A DNA stretch of 64,000 nucleotides, taken from positions 310,001 through 374,000 of the forward strand of contig NZ_PDJC01000001.1 of assembly GCF_002563675.1 (NCBI RefSeq), read 5' to 3'. Origin of the DNA: Propionicimonas paludicola. Its GTDB lineage: Bacteria > Actinomycetota > Actinomycetes > Propionibacteriales > Propionibacteriaceae. Of the stretch, positions 50,382 to 59,853 are shown piece after piece. Under the pieces are notes generated by a model, which saw nothing but the letters and a program-made list of their open reading frames with translations, searched no databases and had not been told where the DNA came from. Each line of letters begins with the position of its first letter. Positions within the stretch are counted from its first letter, which is position 1. The position numbers were made by a program, and so were the translations under genes.

Positions 50382-51616
50382 GCGAGGAGCAGGTCGTCCG
50401 CTCGACCCGGCCGCTGAGTACGGCATGGATCGGCGGGGTCTGTGCGGGGCTGGCCGACCATCTGGGCTGGCCGGTGCTGCTGGTCCGGCTCGGTTTCGTG
50501 GTGGTCTCGGCCTTCGCGCTGACCGGCCTGTGGGCCTACCTGGTGCTGTGGCTGGCCATGCCGCGGACCGCGGCCGAACGCTCGGCGCCCGGCCTGGAGG
50601 CGAACGCCCGGGCCGGAATGCGCTCAACCTCTGCAGTCAGCTTCAGTGGCGTCGACCTCAGCCTGGCTACGGCATTGGCGCTGCTCGGTATCGGCCTGAC
50701 CTGGATGGTGCAGGTCAGTGGCTGGGGACTGCCGCCCCGCGTGCTGGCCGTCGGTCTGCTCACCGGCGGTGGCCTGGGCATGATCTGGTGGCAGGCCGAC
50801 CACGTCTCCACCCGCGAGGTCGTCCGCGGCACCGGCTGGCGACGGCTGGTGGCCCCACTGGTCCGGCACTGGTCCTCGGTGGTCGGCATCCTGGTCGGGC
50901 TGAGTTCGCTGGCGGCCGCCGTCGCGGTGCTGGTGCTGAGCAGCGGCCTGGACGAGGTGGCCCGGACGATCCTGCTGCTGGGCGCATCGGTGGCAGCGCT
51001 CGTCCTGGCCGTTCTGCCGTGGATCATCCGGGTGCGCCAGACCCTGGCCGAAGCTCGGCAGGAGGCCATGCTGGCCGATGCCCGGGCCGATATGGCCGCC
51101 CACCTGCACGACTCGGTGCTCCAAACCCTGGCCCTGATCCAGCGCCAGGCCGGCGACCCGAAGAAGGTGACTGCGCTAGCTCGCCGCCAGGAGCGGGAGC
51201 TGCGCCAGTGGCTCTACGGCGATGCGCCGACCGGCGGCAGCCTGGTCGAGGCGCTCACCGCTGAACTGCTCGACGTCGAGGACACCCACGGGGTGGATGT
51301 GGAACTGGTGTCGGTCGGCGACACCGAGCTCACCCCCGAACTGGCGGCCGTGGTCCGGGCCAGCCGGGAGGCCATGGTGAACGCCGCCAAGCACTCCGGT
51401 GCCGAGCGCGTGGACGTCTTCGCCGAGGCCGACGAGGATCTGGTCAGCGTCTTCATCAGGGATCGCGGCAAGGGTTTCGACCTGGCCGAGATCGATGACG
51501 ACCGGATGGGAGTGCGGGCTTCGATCGTGGAACGAGTCAAGCGGGCCGGCGGACGGGCCATAATCAGGACAGCGCCCGGAGAGGGCACCGAAGTCAGACT
51601 GGAGTTGCCCCGATGA
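50378..51616 (+). CDS. PspC-domain sensor histidine kinase
   Basis: The 412-residue kinase has an N-terminal PspC domain (STAWIGGVCAGLADHLGWPVLLVRLGF, about residues 14-62), two further helix pairs (about 93-140 and 165-215), a HisKA_3-type domain with phospho-acceptor His244 in MAAHLHDSVLQTLALIQ, and a HATPase_c domain (EAMVNAAKHSGAERVDVF; DRGKGFDLAEIDDDRMGVRASIVERV). It is the membrane sensor of the MacS-like class. Its start overlaps the LacI stop and its stop overlaps the response regulator start. Confidence 0.93.
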   Translation: MSEEQVVRSTRPLSTAWIGGVCAGLADHLGWPVLLVRLGFVVVSAFALTGLWAYLVLWLAMPRTAAERSAPGLEANARAGMRSTSAVSFSGVDLSLATALALLGIGLTWMVQVSGWGLPPRVLAVGLLTGGGLGMIWWQADHVSTREVVRGTGWRRLVAPLVRHWSSVVGILVGLSSLAAAVAVLVLSSGLDEVARTILLLGASVAALVLAVLPWIIRVRQTLAEARQEAMLADARADMAAHLHDSVLQTLALIQRQAGDPKKVTALARRQERELRQWLYGDAPTGGSLVEALTAELLDVEDTHGVDVELVSVGDTELTPELAAVVRASREAMVNAAKHSGAERVDVFAEADEDLVSVFIRDRGKGFDLAEIDDDRMGVRASIVERVKRAGGRAIIRTAPGEGTEVRLELPR

Positions 51617-52275
51617 GTGAGACCGAAACCACACCGGCCGCCTGGCGAGTGGTGGTCGTCGACGACCATGCCATGTTCCGCAGCGGGGTCAAGCACGACA
51701 TCGGCGGACGCGTCCAGCTGGTCGGCGAGGGCGAGGACGTCCCCACCGCCGTGGCGGCCATTCTGGCGGCGATGCCCGATGTGGTGCTGCTGGACGTCCA
51801 CCTGCCCGGCGGGGGCGGCATCGAGGTGATCAAGCAGGTGACCGCCACCGAGCCGAGCATGAAGTTCTTGGCCCTGTCGGTCTCCGACGCCGCCGAGGAC
51901 GTGATCGGCGTGATCCGGGCCGGGGCTAGGGGTTATGTGACCAAGTCGATCTCGGCCGACGAACTGGTCGAGGCCATCGGACGGGTGGCTACCGGTGATG
52001 CGGTGTTCTCGCCGCGGCTGGCCGGCTTCGTCCTGGACGCCTTCTCCGGCGCCATCGACGTGGCCAGCATCGACGAGGATCTGGACCGGCTCTCGGTGCG
52101 CGAGCGCGAGGTGCTTCGGCTGATCGCCCGCGGCTACGCCTACAAGGAGATCGCCAAGGAGCTGTTCATCTCGATCAAGACCGTCGAGACCCACGTGTCG
52201 TCGGTGCTGCGCAAGCTGCAGCTGTCCAACCGCCACCAGCTGACCCGCTGGGCCACCGACCGCAAGCTGGTCTGA
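51613..52275 (+). CDS. LuxR-family response regulator, partner of the PspC kinase
   Basis: The 220-residue protein has a receiver with Asp61 as phospho-acceptor (VVLLDVHLPGG), conserved Ser and Lys (LALSVSD, GYVTKS), and a LuxR helix-turn-helix (LSVREREVLRLIARGYAYKEIAKELFISIKTVETHVSSVLRKL, about 157-200). It is co-translated with the kinase. Likely targets are the PspC genes at 44-45.6 kb, which is inference. Confidence 0.95.
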   Translation: MSETETTPAAWRVVVVDDHAMFRSGVKHDIGGRVQLVGEGEDVPTAVAAILAAMPDVVLLDVHLPGGGGIEVIKQVTATEPSMKFLALSVSDAAEDVIGVIRAGARGYVTKSISADELVEAIGRVATGDAVFSPRLAGFVLDAFSGAIDVASIDEDLDRLSVREREVLRLIARGYAYKEIAKELFISIKTVETHVSSVLRKLQLSNRHQLTRWATDRKLV

Positions 52276-52300
52276 CCGGGCCCAGGGCCCGGCCAGACCA
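52268..52300. terminator. Strong bidirectional hairpin
   Basis: TGGTCTG-A-CCGGGCCC is followed by A and GGGCCCGG-C-CAGACCA, pairing 15 positions with one mismatch. It includes the response regulator stop codon and lies before the convergent GlsB-type gene. Confidence 0.75.
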
Positions 52301-52305
52301 CGCGG

Positions 52306-52560
52306 TCAGCGCTTGCGGCCGGTGATCACTCCGCGCAACCAGAGCACGAGCACCGAGCCACCGATCGCCAACAGCCACGACCACGGCGAGAAGAAGCCAG
52401 TGACGCCGTGATCGAAGATCGCGCTGCCGATCCAGCCGCCGACCACGCCACCGATCAGGCCGGTCAGCAGGCTGGAGAGCCAGCCGCCGCCTTCCTTCAT
52501 GATCGACTTGGCGATCGCACCGGCGATCAGTCCCATCAGGATCCATCCAATGAAGTTCAT
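52306..52560 (-). CDS. GlsB/YeaQ/YmgE-family stress membrane protein
   Basis: The 84-residue protein has three membrane helices and the transglycosylase-associated-protein pattern: IGWILMGLIAGAIAKSIM, then the Gly-rich LLTGLIGGVVGGWIGSAIF, and a last helix WSWLLAIGGSVLVLWL. Such small proteins are linked to stress tolerance, with no defined reaction. ATG 52560 is 7 nt after a TAGCGT box, so it is leaderless; the longer frame upstream is not needed. Confidence 0.9.
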   Translation of the reverse strand: MNFIGWILMGLIAGAIAKSIMKEGGGWLSSLLTGLIGGVVGGWIGSAIFDHGVTGFFSPWSWLLAIGGSVLVLWLRGVITGRKR

Positions 52561-52567
52561 GTGAGCC

Positions 52568-52573
52568 ACGCTA
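52568..52573 (-). promoter_or_regulatory. -10 box of leaderless GlsB-type gene
   Basis: TAGCGT on the minus strand, 7 nt before ATG 52560. Confidence 0.65.
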
Positions 52574-52680
52574 TGCCGATCCACCGCCTGCCGATATCGG
52601 GGGCCTCCACGAGTCGACCCCAGCCCAACCATGGGTCGAGCCGGGTCTTTGAGGGTGGCTCGGCGTAGGCTTTGCGAGCC

Positions 52681-55086
52681 ATGCCTGATTCGATGCTGCC
52701 CAGTCTTTTCGACGACGCCTTCCCGCGACCGGCCGAAGCCACCCCGGTCCCCGCTGCGGCACCGGAGCCCTCGCGGCGTGCGGTGGACGAAGCCGAGCTG
52801 TTGGCCGGGTTGAACCCGCCGCAGCGCGAAGCCGTCCTACACGCCGGATCACCGGTCCTGGTGGTGGCCGGTGCCGGCTCGGGCAAGACCCGGGTCCTGA
52901 CCCGGCGGATCGCCCACCTGGTCAGCCAGCGCGGCGTCCACCCCGGCTCGATCCTGGCCATCACGTTCACCAACAAGGCGGCCGCCGAGATGCGGCACCG
53001 GGTGGTCGACCTGGTCGGCAACCGAGCCCGGATCATGTGGGTGTCCACCTTCCACTCGGCCTGTGTGCGGATCCTGCGCAGCGACATCAATCGGTTCGGA
53101 ATGAACCGGACGTTCTCGATCTACGACGACACCGACGCCAAGCGGCTGATGCAGCTGGTGCTGCGCGACGCCCAGGCCGACCCAAAGCGGTTCCCGCCGC
53201 GGGCCGTACTGAACTGGGTCTCGAACAACAAGAACCAGCTGGTCGACTTCGAGACCGCGCGGGCTCAGGCGTCCACCCCGAACGAGGAGGTGTACGCCGA
53301 CGCCTACGCCGAGTATCAGCGCCGGCTCCGGGCGGCCAATGCGCTGGACTTCGATGACCTGATCATGACCACGGTGCACCTGCTGCAGTCCTTCCCGGAC
53401 CTGCGTGAGCAGTACCGGCGCCGGTTCCGGCACGTCCTGGTGGACGAGTACCAGGACACCAACCATGCCCAGTACGCGCTGATCCGCGAGCTGTGCGGCG
53501 TCCACCCCGCCGAGCCGGACGCCGTGCTGGTCGAACCCCCCGAGCTGCTGGTGGTGGGTGACTCGGACCAGTCGATCTACGCCTTCCGAGGCGCCACCAT
53601 CCGCAACATCCTGGACTTCGAGACCGACTTCCCCGGTGCCCGGACCATCGTGCTCGAGCAGAACTACCGCTCCACCCAGAACATCCTCAGCGCGGCCAAT
53701 GCGGTGATCACCCGCAACCCGGATCGTCCGGCCAAGCGGCTGTGGTCCCAGGCCGGGGACGGGGATTTGCTGGTCGGCTATGTGGCCGACACCGAGCACG
53801 ACGAGGCCCAGTTCGTGGCCGACGAGATCGACCGACTCTCCGATGCCGGGGTGACCAAGCCCGGTCAGGTGGCGGTGTTCTACCGGACCAATGCCCAGTC
53901 CCGAGCCTTTGAAGAGGTGTTCATCCGGGTCGGCATGCCCTACCGGGTGGTCGGCGGCGTCCGGTTCTATGAGCGCAAGGAGATCCGGGACGCGATCTCG
54001 TACCTGCGGGCCATCGCCAACCCCGACGACGATGTCTCGGTGCGCCGGGTGCTGAACGTGCCCAAGCGCGGCATCGGCGACCGCGCCGAGGCCATGATCG
54101 AAGCCTTTGCGGCCAGCCAGCAGCTCTCGTTCGGGGCGGCCGTGGATCGCGCCGATGAGATCCCCGGGCTGGCGGCTCGCTCGCTGACCCAGGTGAAGCT
54201 GTTCGCGGGACTGCTGGCCGAGCAGCGGGCCGCGGTGGCCGCCGGGGTGCCGGCCGACCAGATCCTGGCCGCGATCCTGCAGAGTTCGGGCTACACCGAC
54301 GAGCTGAGTGCATCCTCCGACCCGCAGGACGAGACCCGACTGGAGAACCTGGTCGAGTTGGTCAGTGTGGCCCAGGAGTTCGTGGCAGCCGCCCACGCCG
54401 TCGATCTGCCCGCCGATGGCGGCGAGCTGGCTGCGGCCGCTCCCGAGCCGGACGACTCGCTGCCGGCCTTCCTGGAGCGGATCGCCCTGGTCGCCGACTC
54501 CGATCAGCTGCCCGACAACGACCCGGACGCGGCCGGTGTGGTCACCTTGATGACTCTGCACACCGCCAAGGGCCTGGAGTTCGACACCGTCTTCCTGACC
54601 GGCTTCGAGGAGGGGATCTTCCCCCACGAGCGGGCCATGTTCGACAAGTCCGAGCTCGAGGAGGAGCGCCGCCTGGCCTACGTGGGGATCACCCGCGCCC
54701 GGCAGCGGCTCTACCTCACCCGGGCCACCGTGCGCACCATGTGGGGCTCGCCGAAGTACAACCCGGCCAGCCGGTTCACCGACGAAATCCCCGAGGCGCT
54801 GATCGACTGGCGTCGGCTCGGGCTGGCTCGGACCAGTTTCGTGACCAGTTCCACCCAGCGCCAGGCCGAGGGCCGACGCAGCCTGAGCCCGTCGTTCGGG
54901 AACGCGGCACCGATCAAGACCGTGGCCTCAGTCGAGGTGGGCGATCGGGTGCTGCACACCACCTTCGGACTGGGATCGGTGGTTGCCACCAGCGGAGTCG
55001 GGGACGCGGCCAAGGCCGATGTGGACTTCGGCTCGGCCGGGGTGAAGCGGCTCTCGCTGAAGTACGCGCCGATGGAGAAGCTCTAG
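52681..55086 (+). CDS. pcrA: ATP-dependent DNA helicase PcrA/UvrD
   Basis: The 801-residue superfamily 1 helicase has the Q motif LNPPQREAV, Walker A VAGAGSGKT (62-70), motif Ia ITFTNKAAAEMR, motif II VDEYQDTN, motif III GDSDQSIYAFRGA, motif IV LEQNYRSTQNIL, motif V TLHTAKGLEFDTVFLTG and motif VI VGITRARQRLYL. A C-terminal Tudor-like segment (VGDRVLHTTFGLGSVV) binds RNA polymerase in relatives. It unwinds DNA in repair and replication restart. The start is ATG 52681, 9 nt after TAGGCT. Its end overlaps the end of the convergent ROK gene by 4 bp. Confidence 0.97.
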   Translation: MPDSMLPSLFDDAFPRPAEATPVPAAAPEPSRRAVDEAELLAGLNPPQREAVLHAGSPVLVVAGAGSGKTRVLTRRIAHLVSQRGVHPGSILAITFTNKAAAEMRHRVVDLVGNRARIMWVSTFHSACVRILRSDINRFGMNRTFSIYDDTDAKRLMQLVLRDAQADPKRFPPRAVLNWVSNNKNQLVDFETARAQASTPNEEVYADAYAEYQRRLRAANALDFDDLIMTTVHLLQSFPDLREQYRRRFRHVLVDEYQDTNHAQYALIRELCGVHPAEPDAVLVEPPELLVVGDSDQSIYAFRGATIRNILDFETDFPGARTIVLEQNYRSTQNILSAANAVITRNPDRPAKRLWSQAGDGDLLVGYVADTEHDEAQFVADEIDRLSDAGVTKPGQVAVFYRTNAQSRAFEEVFIRVGMPYRVVGGVRFYERKEIRDAISYLRAIANPDDDVSVRRVLNVPKRGIGDRAEAMIEAFAASQQLSFGAAVDRADEIPGLAARSLTQVKLFAGLLAEQRAAVAAGVPADQILAAILQSSGYTDELSASSDPQDETRLENLVELVSVAQEFVAAAHAVDLPADGGELAAAAPEPDDSLPAFLERIALVADSDQLPDNDPDAAGVVTLMTLHTAKGLEFDTVFLTGFEEGIFPHERAMFDKSELEEERRLAYVGITRARQRLYLTRATVRTMWGSPKYNPASRFTDEIPEALIDWRRLGLARTSFVTSSTQRQAEGRRSLSPSFGNAAPIKTVASVEVGDRVLHTTFGLGSVVATSGVGDAAKADVDFGSAGVKRLSLKYAPMEKL

Positions 55087-56264
55087 TCCTCGCCAGCCCA
55101 TCGGCTCAGGGCCGCCGGGCTGAGCACCTGGTCCAGGGCCAGTTCGACGGCGCCGACCAGGGGGCCGTCCTGGTTCAGGGCGGCGTCGAGGACCGGCGGC
55201 GGGCTGCTGCGCCGGTAGCTCATCAGTGCCTGGGCGAAGGCCGCGTCGAAGTCGCCGGCGGCCAGCCGACGCAACTCGGTGGCCAGCCCGGAGATGGTGA
55301 CCAGTTCGGGATCCAGCGCGTTCACCAGGCCGGCCAGGCCGCGTCCCAGGGAGGCGGCCTGGGCTCGGGTCTCGGCGGCCGGAGCGTCCGGATCCTGACC
55401 GGCCAGCCACTCGCGGACCGCGGTGACCTCCTGCGCAGGTCCGGCCAGCTCGAGTTCGAGGTCGCGGGCCATCGCTCGGGCGCCCAGATCGACGTCCCAG
55501 CAGCCCACGGCGCCGCAGCTGCACTGCAGGCCGGCCCGGCCCAGTGGCAGGTGGCCGTACTCGGCGCTGGCCCCGGTGGCACCCAGGATCGGCTCACCGT
55601 CTTGGCAGCTGCCGCCACCGGCACCACTGAGCACCATCAGGTGGGTGCTCACCCGGGCCTGGCGAGCGGCACCGCGGCGGGCCTCGGCCACGGCTGCCAG
55701 GGTGGCGTCGTTGTTGCAGAGCAGTAGGCCGCCGGCGCCCAGGGCGTCCAGGCTCACCTGCTGCCAGCCGAGGACGGCGGACTGGACGACCGTGGTGCCG
55801 GCCATGGTCCCGGCCAGGGACACCGACGTCGCACCAATCCGATCGCGATAGTGGCGCCGGTAGTCCTCCAGCGCCGCGCCGACCGCGGCCAGGATGGTGG
55901 CGGGGGAGTAGTCCTGATGCTCGCCGCTGTGCTGCTCGGCCAGTCGCCCGTCCACCCCGGCCAGGGCGGTCCGCCAGCCGGTGGCGCTGATCTCGGCGGC
56001 CAGCACAAGCGGTCCGGACGGATGGGGCACCAGCCGGGTGCTCGGCCGTCCGCGCCCGGTCGGGGTGGCCGCCACCTCGTCGATCAGCCGGACCGTTTGT
56101 AGGCGGCTGACCAGGTCGGTCATAGTCCCCGAACTCAGGTGCAGGCTCTTGGTCAGCGCGGCCCGGCTGGCCTCAGGCTCGCGGCGGACGGCCCTCAGGA
56201 CGTCCGCGGCCACCGACCAGCGCAGCTCCTGCCGGCGCCGTACCGGGGGTCGCGAAGATGCCAT
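55083..56264 (-). CDS. ROK-family transcriptional regulator
   Basis: The 393-residue protein has an N-terminal winged helix (WSVAADVLRAVRREPEASRAALTKSLHLSSGTMTDLVSRLQTVRLIDEV, about 15-63) and a ROK sugar-kinase-like domain with the zinc motif LQCSCGAVGCWDVD (about 247-260). The catalytic Asp of ROK kinases is not obvious, so it is probably a sugar-sensing regulator of the NagC/XylR type. ATG 56264 is 7 nt after a perfect TATAAT, so it is leaderless and probably well expressed. The divergent MFS exporter is the likely target. Confidence 0.92.
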   Translation of the reverse strand: MASSRPPVRRRQELRWSVAADVLRAVRREPEASRAALTKSLHLSSGTMTDLVSRLQTVRLIDEVAATPTGRGRPSTRLVPHPSGPLVLAAEISATGWRTALAGVDGRLAEQHSGEHQDYSPATILAAVGAALEDYRRHYRDRIGATSVSLAGTMAGTTVVQSAVLGWQQVSLDALGAGGLLLCNNDATLAAVAEARRGAARQARVSTHLMVLSGAGGGSCQDGEPILGATGASAEYGHLPLGRAGLQCSCGAVGCWDVDLGARAMARDLELELAGPAQEVTAVREWLAGQDPDAPAAETRAQAASLGRGLAGLVNALDPELVTISGLATELRRLAAGDFDAAFAQALMSYRRSSPPPVLDAALNQDGPLVGAVELALDQVLSPAALSRWAGED

Positions 56265-56271
56265 GGACGGG

Positions 56272-56277
56272 ATTATA
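56272..56277 (-). promoter_or_regulatory. -10 box of leaderless ROK gene
   Basis: TATAAT on the minus strand, 7 nt before ATG 56264. It lies 28 bp from the start of the divergent MFS gene, so both promoters overlap in a 41-bp gap. Confidence 0.75.
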
Positions 56278-56305
56278 CTCGCCGGACGAGCTTAAGAATG
56301 GAGTC

Positions 56306-57505
56306 ATGGTGAGTCCCGAAGAAGCGGCCGCCCGTCCCGCCGCGATCGAACCGGCGGGCACGTTCCACCGCGACGGATCGACCTGGCTGATCTACCTGAT
56401 CTGGGCGGCGCTGGGCTTTGCGGTGAACGGACTGGGCAGCGTGCTGCTGCCACTGAAGGAACAACTCGGTCTGACCACTGTGCAGACCAGCCTGTACTCG
56501 GCCTTCTTCGCGATCGGACTGGTGCTGACCGGCCTGGTCGGGCATCGCCTGGTCGAGCGTGTCGGACGCCGTCGGCTGCTGATGATCGTGCTGGCCCTGG
56601 TCGGTGCCGGCGCGCTGGTGATGACCCTCGGCACCGTGGTGACCACCTTCGTCGGCGCGGCCGGAATCGGCTTCGGGGCGGCCCTGATGATCCAGGTCCT
56701 GCCGGTGGAACTCGTCGGGCTCCAGCCGGCGCATGCACCCCGGGCCCTCTCCGAGGCGAACTCGCTGTCCAGCATCGCCGGCATCATCGCTCCGTTCGGC
56801 GTGGCCTGGGCGCTGTCGGCCGGCCTGGGCTGGGCGTTCGGCTACTCGATCCCGTTGGCCGTCGCGGCCGGACTCTCGATGATCGGACTCTTTGTCGCCC
56901 GGCAGCGGGCCGCGGCCCAAGACAACCCGACGGTTCCCGACGCGCCCACCGCGGCAGCGCCGGTGGAGTCGCCGTGGCGACCCTGGATCGAGATGGTCGG
57001 ATCGGTCGCCGTGGAGTTCTGCTTCGTGCTCTGGTCGGCCACGGCCGTGGCCAGCTGGCACCGGGTCGACACCTCGCTGGCGACCCTGATCGCGGGCTGC
57101 TTCCTGGTCGGAATGGGGGTCGGACGCTTCGTCGGCGCACCGCTGGCCGGACGTTTCGGCGTCCGCAACACCACCATCGGCTGTCTGCTGCTGGCTCTGG
57201 TGGGCTCGCTCGCCTTCTGGTTCGCCGGCAACCACTGGATCGCCGCCGGTGCGCTGCTGATCGGCGGGCTGGGGGTATCGCTGCTCTACCCGTTGACGCT
57301 GTCTCGGCTGCTCGCCGCGGACCCGCTGGATACCGATCGGGCCACCTCGCGCAGTGCGCTGGCCTCCGGGGTGGCGATTCTCAGCGTGCCGCCGTTGCTG
57401 GCCGGCCTGGCCGATCTGATCGGCCTGCACCTGGCATTCCTGGTCGCCCCGGGGATTCTGGTGGCCCTGATCGGACGCAACCTGTGGCCGAGGGCGAAGC
57501 GCTGA
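56306..57505 (+). CDS. MFS transporter
   Basis: The 399-residue protein has 12 membrane helices in two halves (helix 1 about residues 28-48; central polar loop about 195-220) and an MFS motif A-like segment GHRLVERVGRRRLL (about 83-96) after helix 2. It is in the sugar/drug exporter-type major facilitator superfamily. I start at ATG 56306, shortly after GGAG; GTG 56309 is equally possible. It is divergent from the ROK regulator across 41 bp and so probably moves a sugar or glycoside that the ROK protein senses. Substrate unknown. Confidence 0.88.
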   Translation: MVSPEEAAARPAAIEPAGTFHRDGSTWLIYLIWAALGFAVNGLGSVLLPLKEQLGLTTVQTSLYSAFFAIGLVLTGLVGHRLVERVGRRRLLMIVLALVGAGALVMTLGTVVTTFVGAAGIGFGAALMIQVLPVELVGLQPAHAPRALSEANSLSSIAGIIAPFGVAWALSAGLGWAFGYSIPLAVAAGLSMIGLFVARQRAAAQDNPTVPDAPTAAAPVESPWRPWIEMVGSVAVEFCFVLWSATAVASWHRVDTSLATLIAGCFLVGMGVGRFVGAPLAGRFGVRNTTIGCLLLALVGSLAFWFAGNHWIAAGALLIGGLGVSLLYPLTLSRLLAADPLDTDRATSRSALASGVAILSVPPLLAGLADLIGLHLAFLVAPGILVALIGRNLWPRAKR

Positions 57506-57579
57506 GCTGACGGCAGCCAGAGCGTCGGGGCGCTGACGCGGTGGAAACAGAAGCCCTGCGCCGAGTGATCCGGGCGGGC

Positions 57580-58461
57580 TCAGTTGTTGGTGGAGGTCTT
57601 CGCGTCCTTGTTGTCGGACGAGGTCTTGGCTTCCTTGTTCCAGCCGATGAACTCCATCGGGTCGGTCCCGCTGCCGTTCTTGTAGGCCGAGAAGTGCAGG
57701 TGGCAGGCGGTGGAGAGGCCGGTGTCGCCCACGTAGCCGACGACGTCGCCCTGGTTCAGGTGCTGGCCGACCGAGACCACGTAGCGAAGCATGTGCAGGT
57801 AGCCGGTCTGGACGTTGACGCCGTTGATGTCGCCGTGATCGATCCGGACGTTGTTGCCCGAGCCGCCGTTGTAGCCCATCTCGGCCTTCACCACGACGCC
57901 GGACTGCGCGGCCCAGATCGGCTGGCCGCACTTGCCGCCGATGTCGTCGCCGTCATGCATCCGCCAGTAGTGGAGGATCGGGTGGAACCGCAGGCCGTAG
58001 CCGGAGGACACGGTGCCATCGGTGGGCCACATGAACTTGGAGAGGTTCTTCAGCCGATCCGACTCGGTGCTGATCGCCTTGGCGTTGGTGGTCAGCTCTT
58101 CGGCGCGGGCGCTGCTGGCTGCCGAAGCCACGGCCTGGTCGAGACCGGCCTTGTCTTCGGCGAGCTTGCGGGCGCGGGCCGCGGCCAGGGCTGGAATGTC
58201 CGGAGTCGCGGTGGCGGAGCTGGTGGCCGGGGCGCTGATCCCCAGCGGGCCGTTGTTGGCGAAGGCCACACCGGCGCTGTTGTTGGCGGACGCGGTGAAA
58301 GTGGCGACTCCGACGGCTGCGATTCCTGAGACCACGACGACTGTGAGGGCGCGTCGCAGGATGCTCTGCAGATGGCTGGCGCCAAGCCTGTGGCTAGGGG
58401 TGGAGCCGGGGCCCGGGAGCGCACGTCGAGGCTTGTCAACCTCGAAGTTCGGATTGCTCAC
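57580..58461 (-). CDS. M23-family peptidase (LysM-less peptidoglycan endopeptidase)
   Basis: The 293-residue protein has a polar N-terminus, one membrane or signal helix (about residues 38-57), an Ala-rich coiled segment (about 88-135) and an M23 metallopeptidase domain (about 144-262). Zinc ligands are visible: His160 or His164 region, His169 and Asp173 in RMHDGDD, His254 and His256 in CHLHFSAY. Cys178 and Cys253 may form a disulfide. It should cut peptidoglycan cross-links outside the cell. It is convergent with the MFS gene. The 206-bp gap upstream to sucC shows no clear regulator site. Confidence 0.92.
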   Translation of the reverse strand: MSNPNFEVDKPRRALPGPGSTPSHRLGASHLQSILRRALTVVVVSGIAAVGVATFTASANNSAGVAFANNGPLGISAPATSSATATPDIPALAAARARKLAEDKAGLDQAVASAASSARAEELTTNAKAISTESDRLKNLSKFMWPTDGTVSSGYGLRFHPILHYWRMHDGDDIGGKCGQPIWAAQSGVVVKAEMGYNGGSGNNVRIDHGDINGVNVQTGYLHMLRYVVSVGQHLNQGDVVGYVGDTGLSTACHLHFSAYKNGSGTDPMEFIGWNKEAKTSSDNKDAKTSTNN

Positions 58462-58667
58462 TGGTTACCTGTTCACTCTTGCTCGATGGCCGATCCGGCC
58501 GCCTCCGGACCAACGAACAGGAGCTTAGCATTTCTCAGGAACTTTCTCAGGATCCGGTCCAAACTGGGTACTGCTTGGCACTGATTCGGCATCCGGAGGG
58601 CGTCCGCTCCTCCCCACTACTAGGCTCGCCGCAGGTCGGCCCCCGGGCCGCGACGACAGGAGGTCGG

Positions 58668-59843
58668 GTGGATCTTTTCGAGTACCAGGCGCGAGACCTG
58701 TTCCAGGCTTCCGGCGTCCCGGTCCTCCCGGGCCTGGTCGCCAGCACGCCGGAAGAGGCATTCGCTGCGGCCACGAAGCTCGGCGCCGAGCTGGTCGTGG
58801 TCAAGGCTCAGGTGAAGACCGGCGGACGTGGCAAGGCCGGCGGAGTGAGGCTGGCCCGGACCCCCGAAGAGGCGGCTGCCCATGCGTCCGCGATTCTCGG
58901 GATGGACATCAAGGGTCACCTGGTGCGCCGAGTGCTGATCGCGGCCGGCGCGGACATCGCCGAGGAGTACTACTTCTCGCTGCTCCTGGATCGGACCACC
59001 GGCGGCTACCTGGCGATGTGCTCCAAGCAGGGCGGGGTCGAGATCGAGAAGCTCGCCGTCGAACAGCCCGAGGCGCTGGCCAAGCTGACGATCGATCCGC
59101 TGGTCGGGCTCGATCACCCGGCCGCGCGTGAGCTGGCCAAGCGCGCGGGGTTCACCGCCGAAGAGGCCGGGCCGATCGCGGACGTCCTGGTCAAGCTCGG
59201 CGAGGTCTACCGCGATCAGGACGCCACCCTGGTCGAGGTGAATCCCCTGGTGAAGACCACCGACGGCAAGATCATCGCCCTGGACGGCAAGGTCACCTTG
59301 GACGGTAATGCCGCCTTCCGGCACCCGGAGTGGGCGCAGTACGCCGACGACGCCGCCGAGGATCCGCTCGAACTGCGGGCCCGGGAGAAGGGCCTCAACT
59401 ACGTGAAGCTGGACGGCTCGGTCGGCGTGATCGGCAACGGGGCCGGCCTGGTGATGAGCACGCTGGATGTCGTGGCCGGTGCCGGCGCTGATCTGCCGTC
59501 GCAGCCCCGTCCGGCGAACTTCCTGGACATCGGCGGCGGCGCCTCGGCTCAGGTGATGGCCAATGGCCTGGAGATCATCTTGTCCGATACCGACGTCCGG
59601 TCGGTCTTCGTCAACGTCTTCGGCGGGATCACGGCCTGCTCCGAGGTGGCAAAGGGGATCATCGATGCCCTGGCGATCCTGGGTGACCGGGCCACCAAAC
59701 CGATCGTGGTCCGGCTGGACGGCAATGCGGTCGAGATCGGCCGGCACATGCTCACCGAGGCGGCGCACCCGCTGGTCGAGCTGGTGGACACCATGGACGC
59801 TGCGGCCCGCCGGGCCGCCGAACTGGCCGCTGCGGCCGAGTAG
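58668..59843 (+). CDS. sucC: Succinate-CoA ligase, ADP-forming, beta subunit
   Basis: The 391-residue ATP-grasp subunit works with SucD in the TCA cycle, making succinate and ATP from succinyl-CoA. It shows [21 protein letters not shown], the nucleotide site [20 protein letters not shown] (about 47-66), [11 protein letters not shown] and [22 protein letters not shown] with [16 protein letters not shown] at the C-terminus. GTG 58668 has AGGAGG 4-5 nt upstream, which decides the start against the longer open frame. sucD follows 10 bp later. Confidence 0.97.
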   Translation: MDLFEYQARDLFQASGVPVLPGLVASTPEEAFAAATKLGAELVVVKAQVKTGGRGKAGGVRLARTPEEAAAHASAILGMDIKGHLVRRVLIAAGADIAEEYYFSLLLDRTTGGYLAMCSKQGGVEIEKLAVEQPEALAKLTIDPLVGLDHPAARELAKRAGFTAEEAGPIADVLVKLGEVYRDQDATLVEVNPLVKTTDGKIIALDGKVTLDGNAAFRHPEWAQYADDAAEDPLELRAREKGLNYVKLDGSVGVIGNGAGLVMSTLDVVAGAGADLPSQPRPANFLDIGGGASAQVMANGLEIILSDTDVRSVFVNVFGGITACSEVAKGIIDALAILGDRATKPIVVRLDGNAVEIGRHMLTEAAHPLVELVDTMDAAARRAAELAAAAE

Positions 59844-59853
59844 GAGTTAGCAG

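Noticed and set aside
58462-58667. Possible cyclic di-AMP (ydaO) riboswitch before the M23 peptidase
   Set aside because: Such riboswitches often precede wall peptidases in actinobacteria, but the conserved core motifs were not found in this gap on the minus strand.
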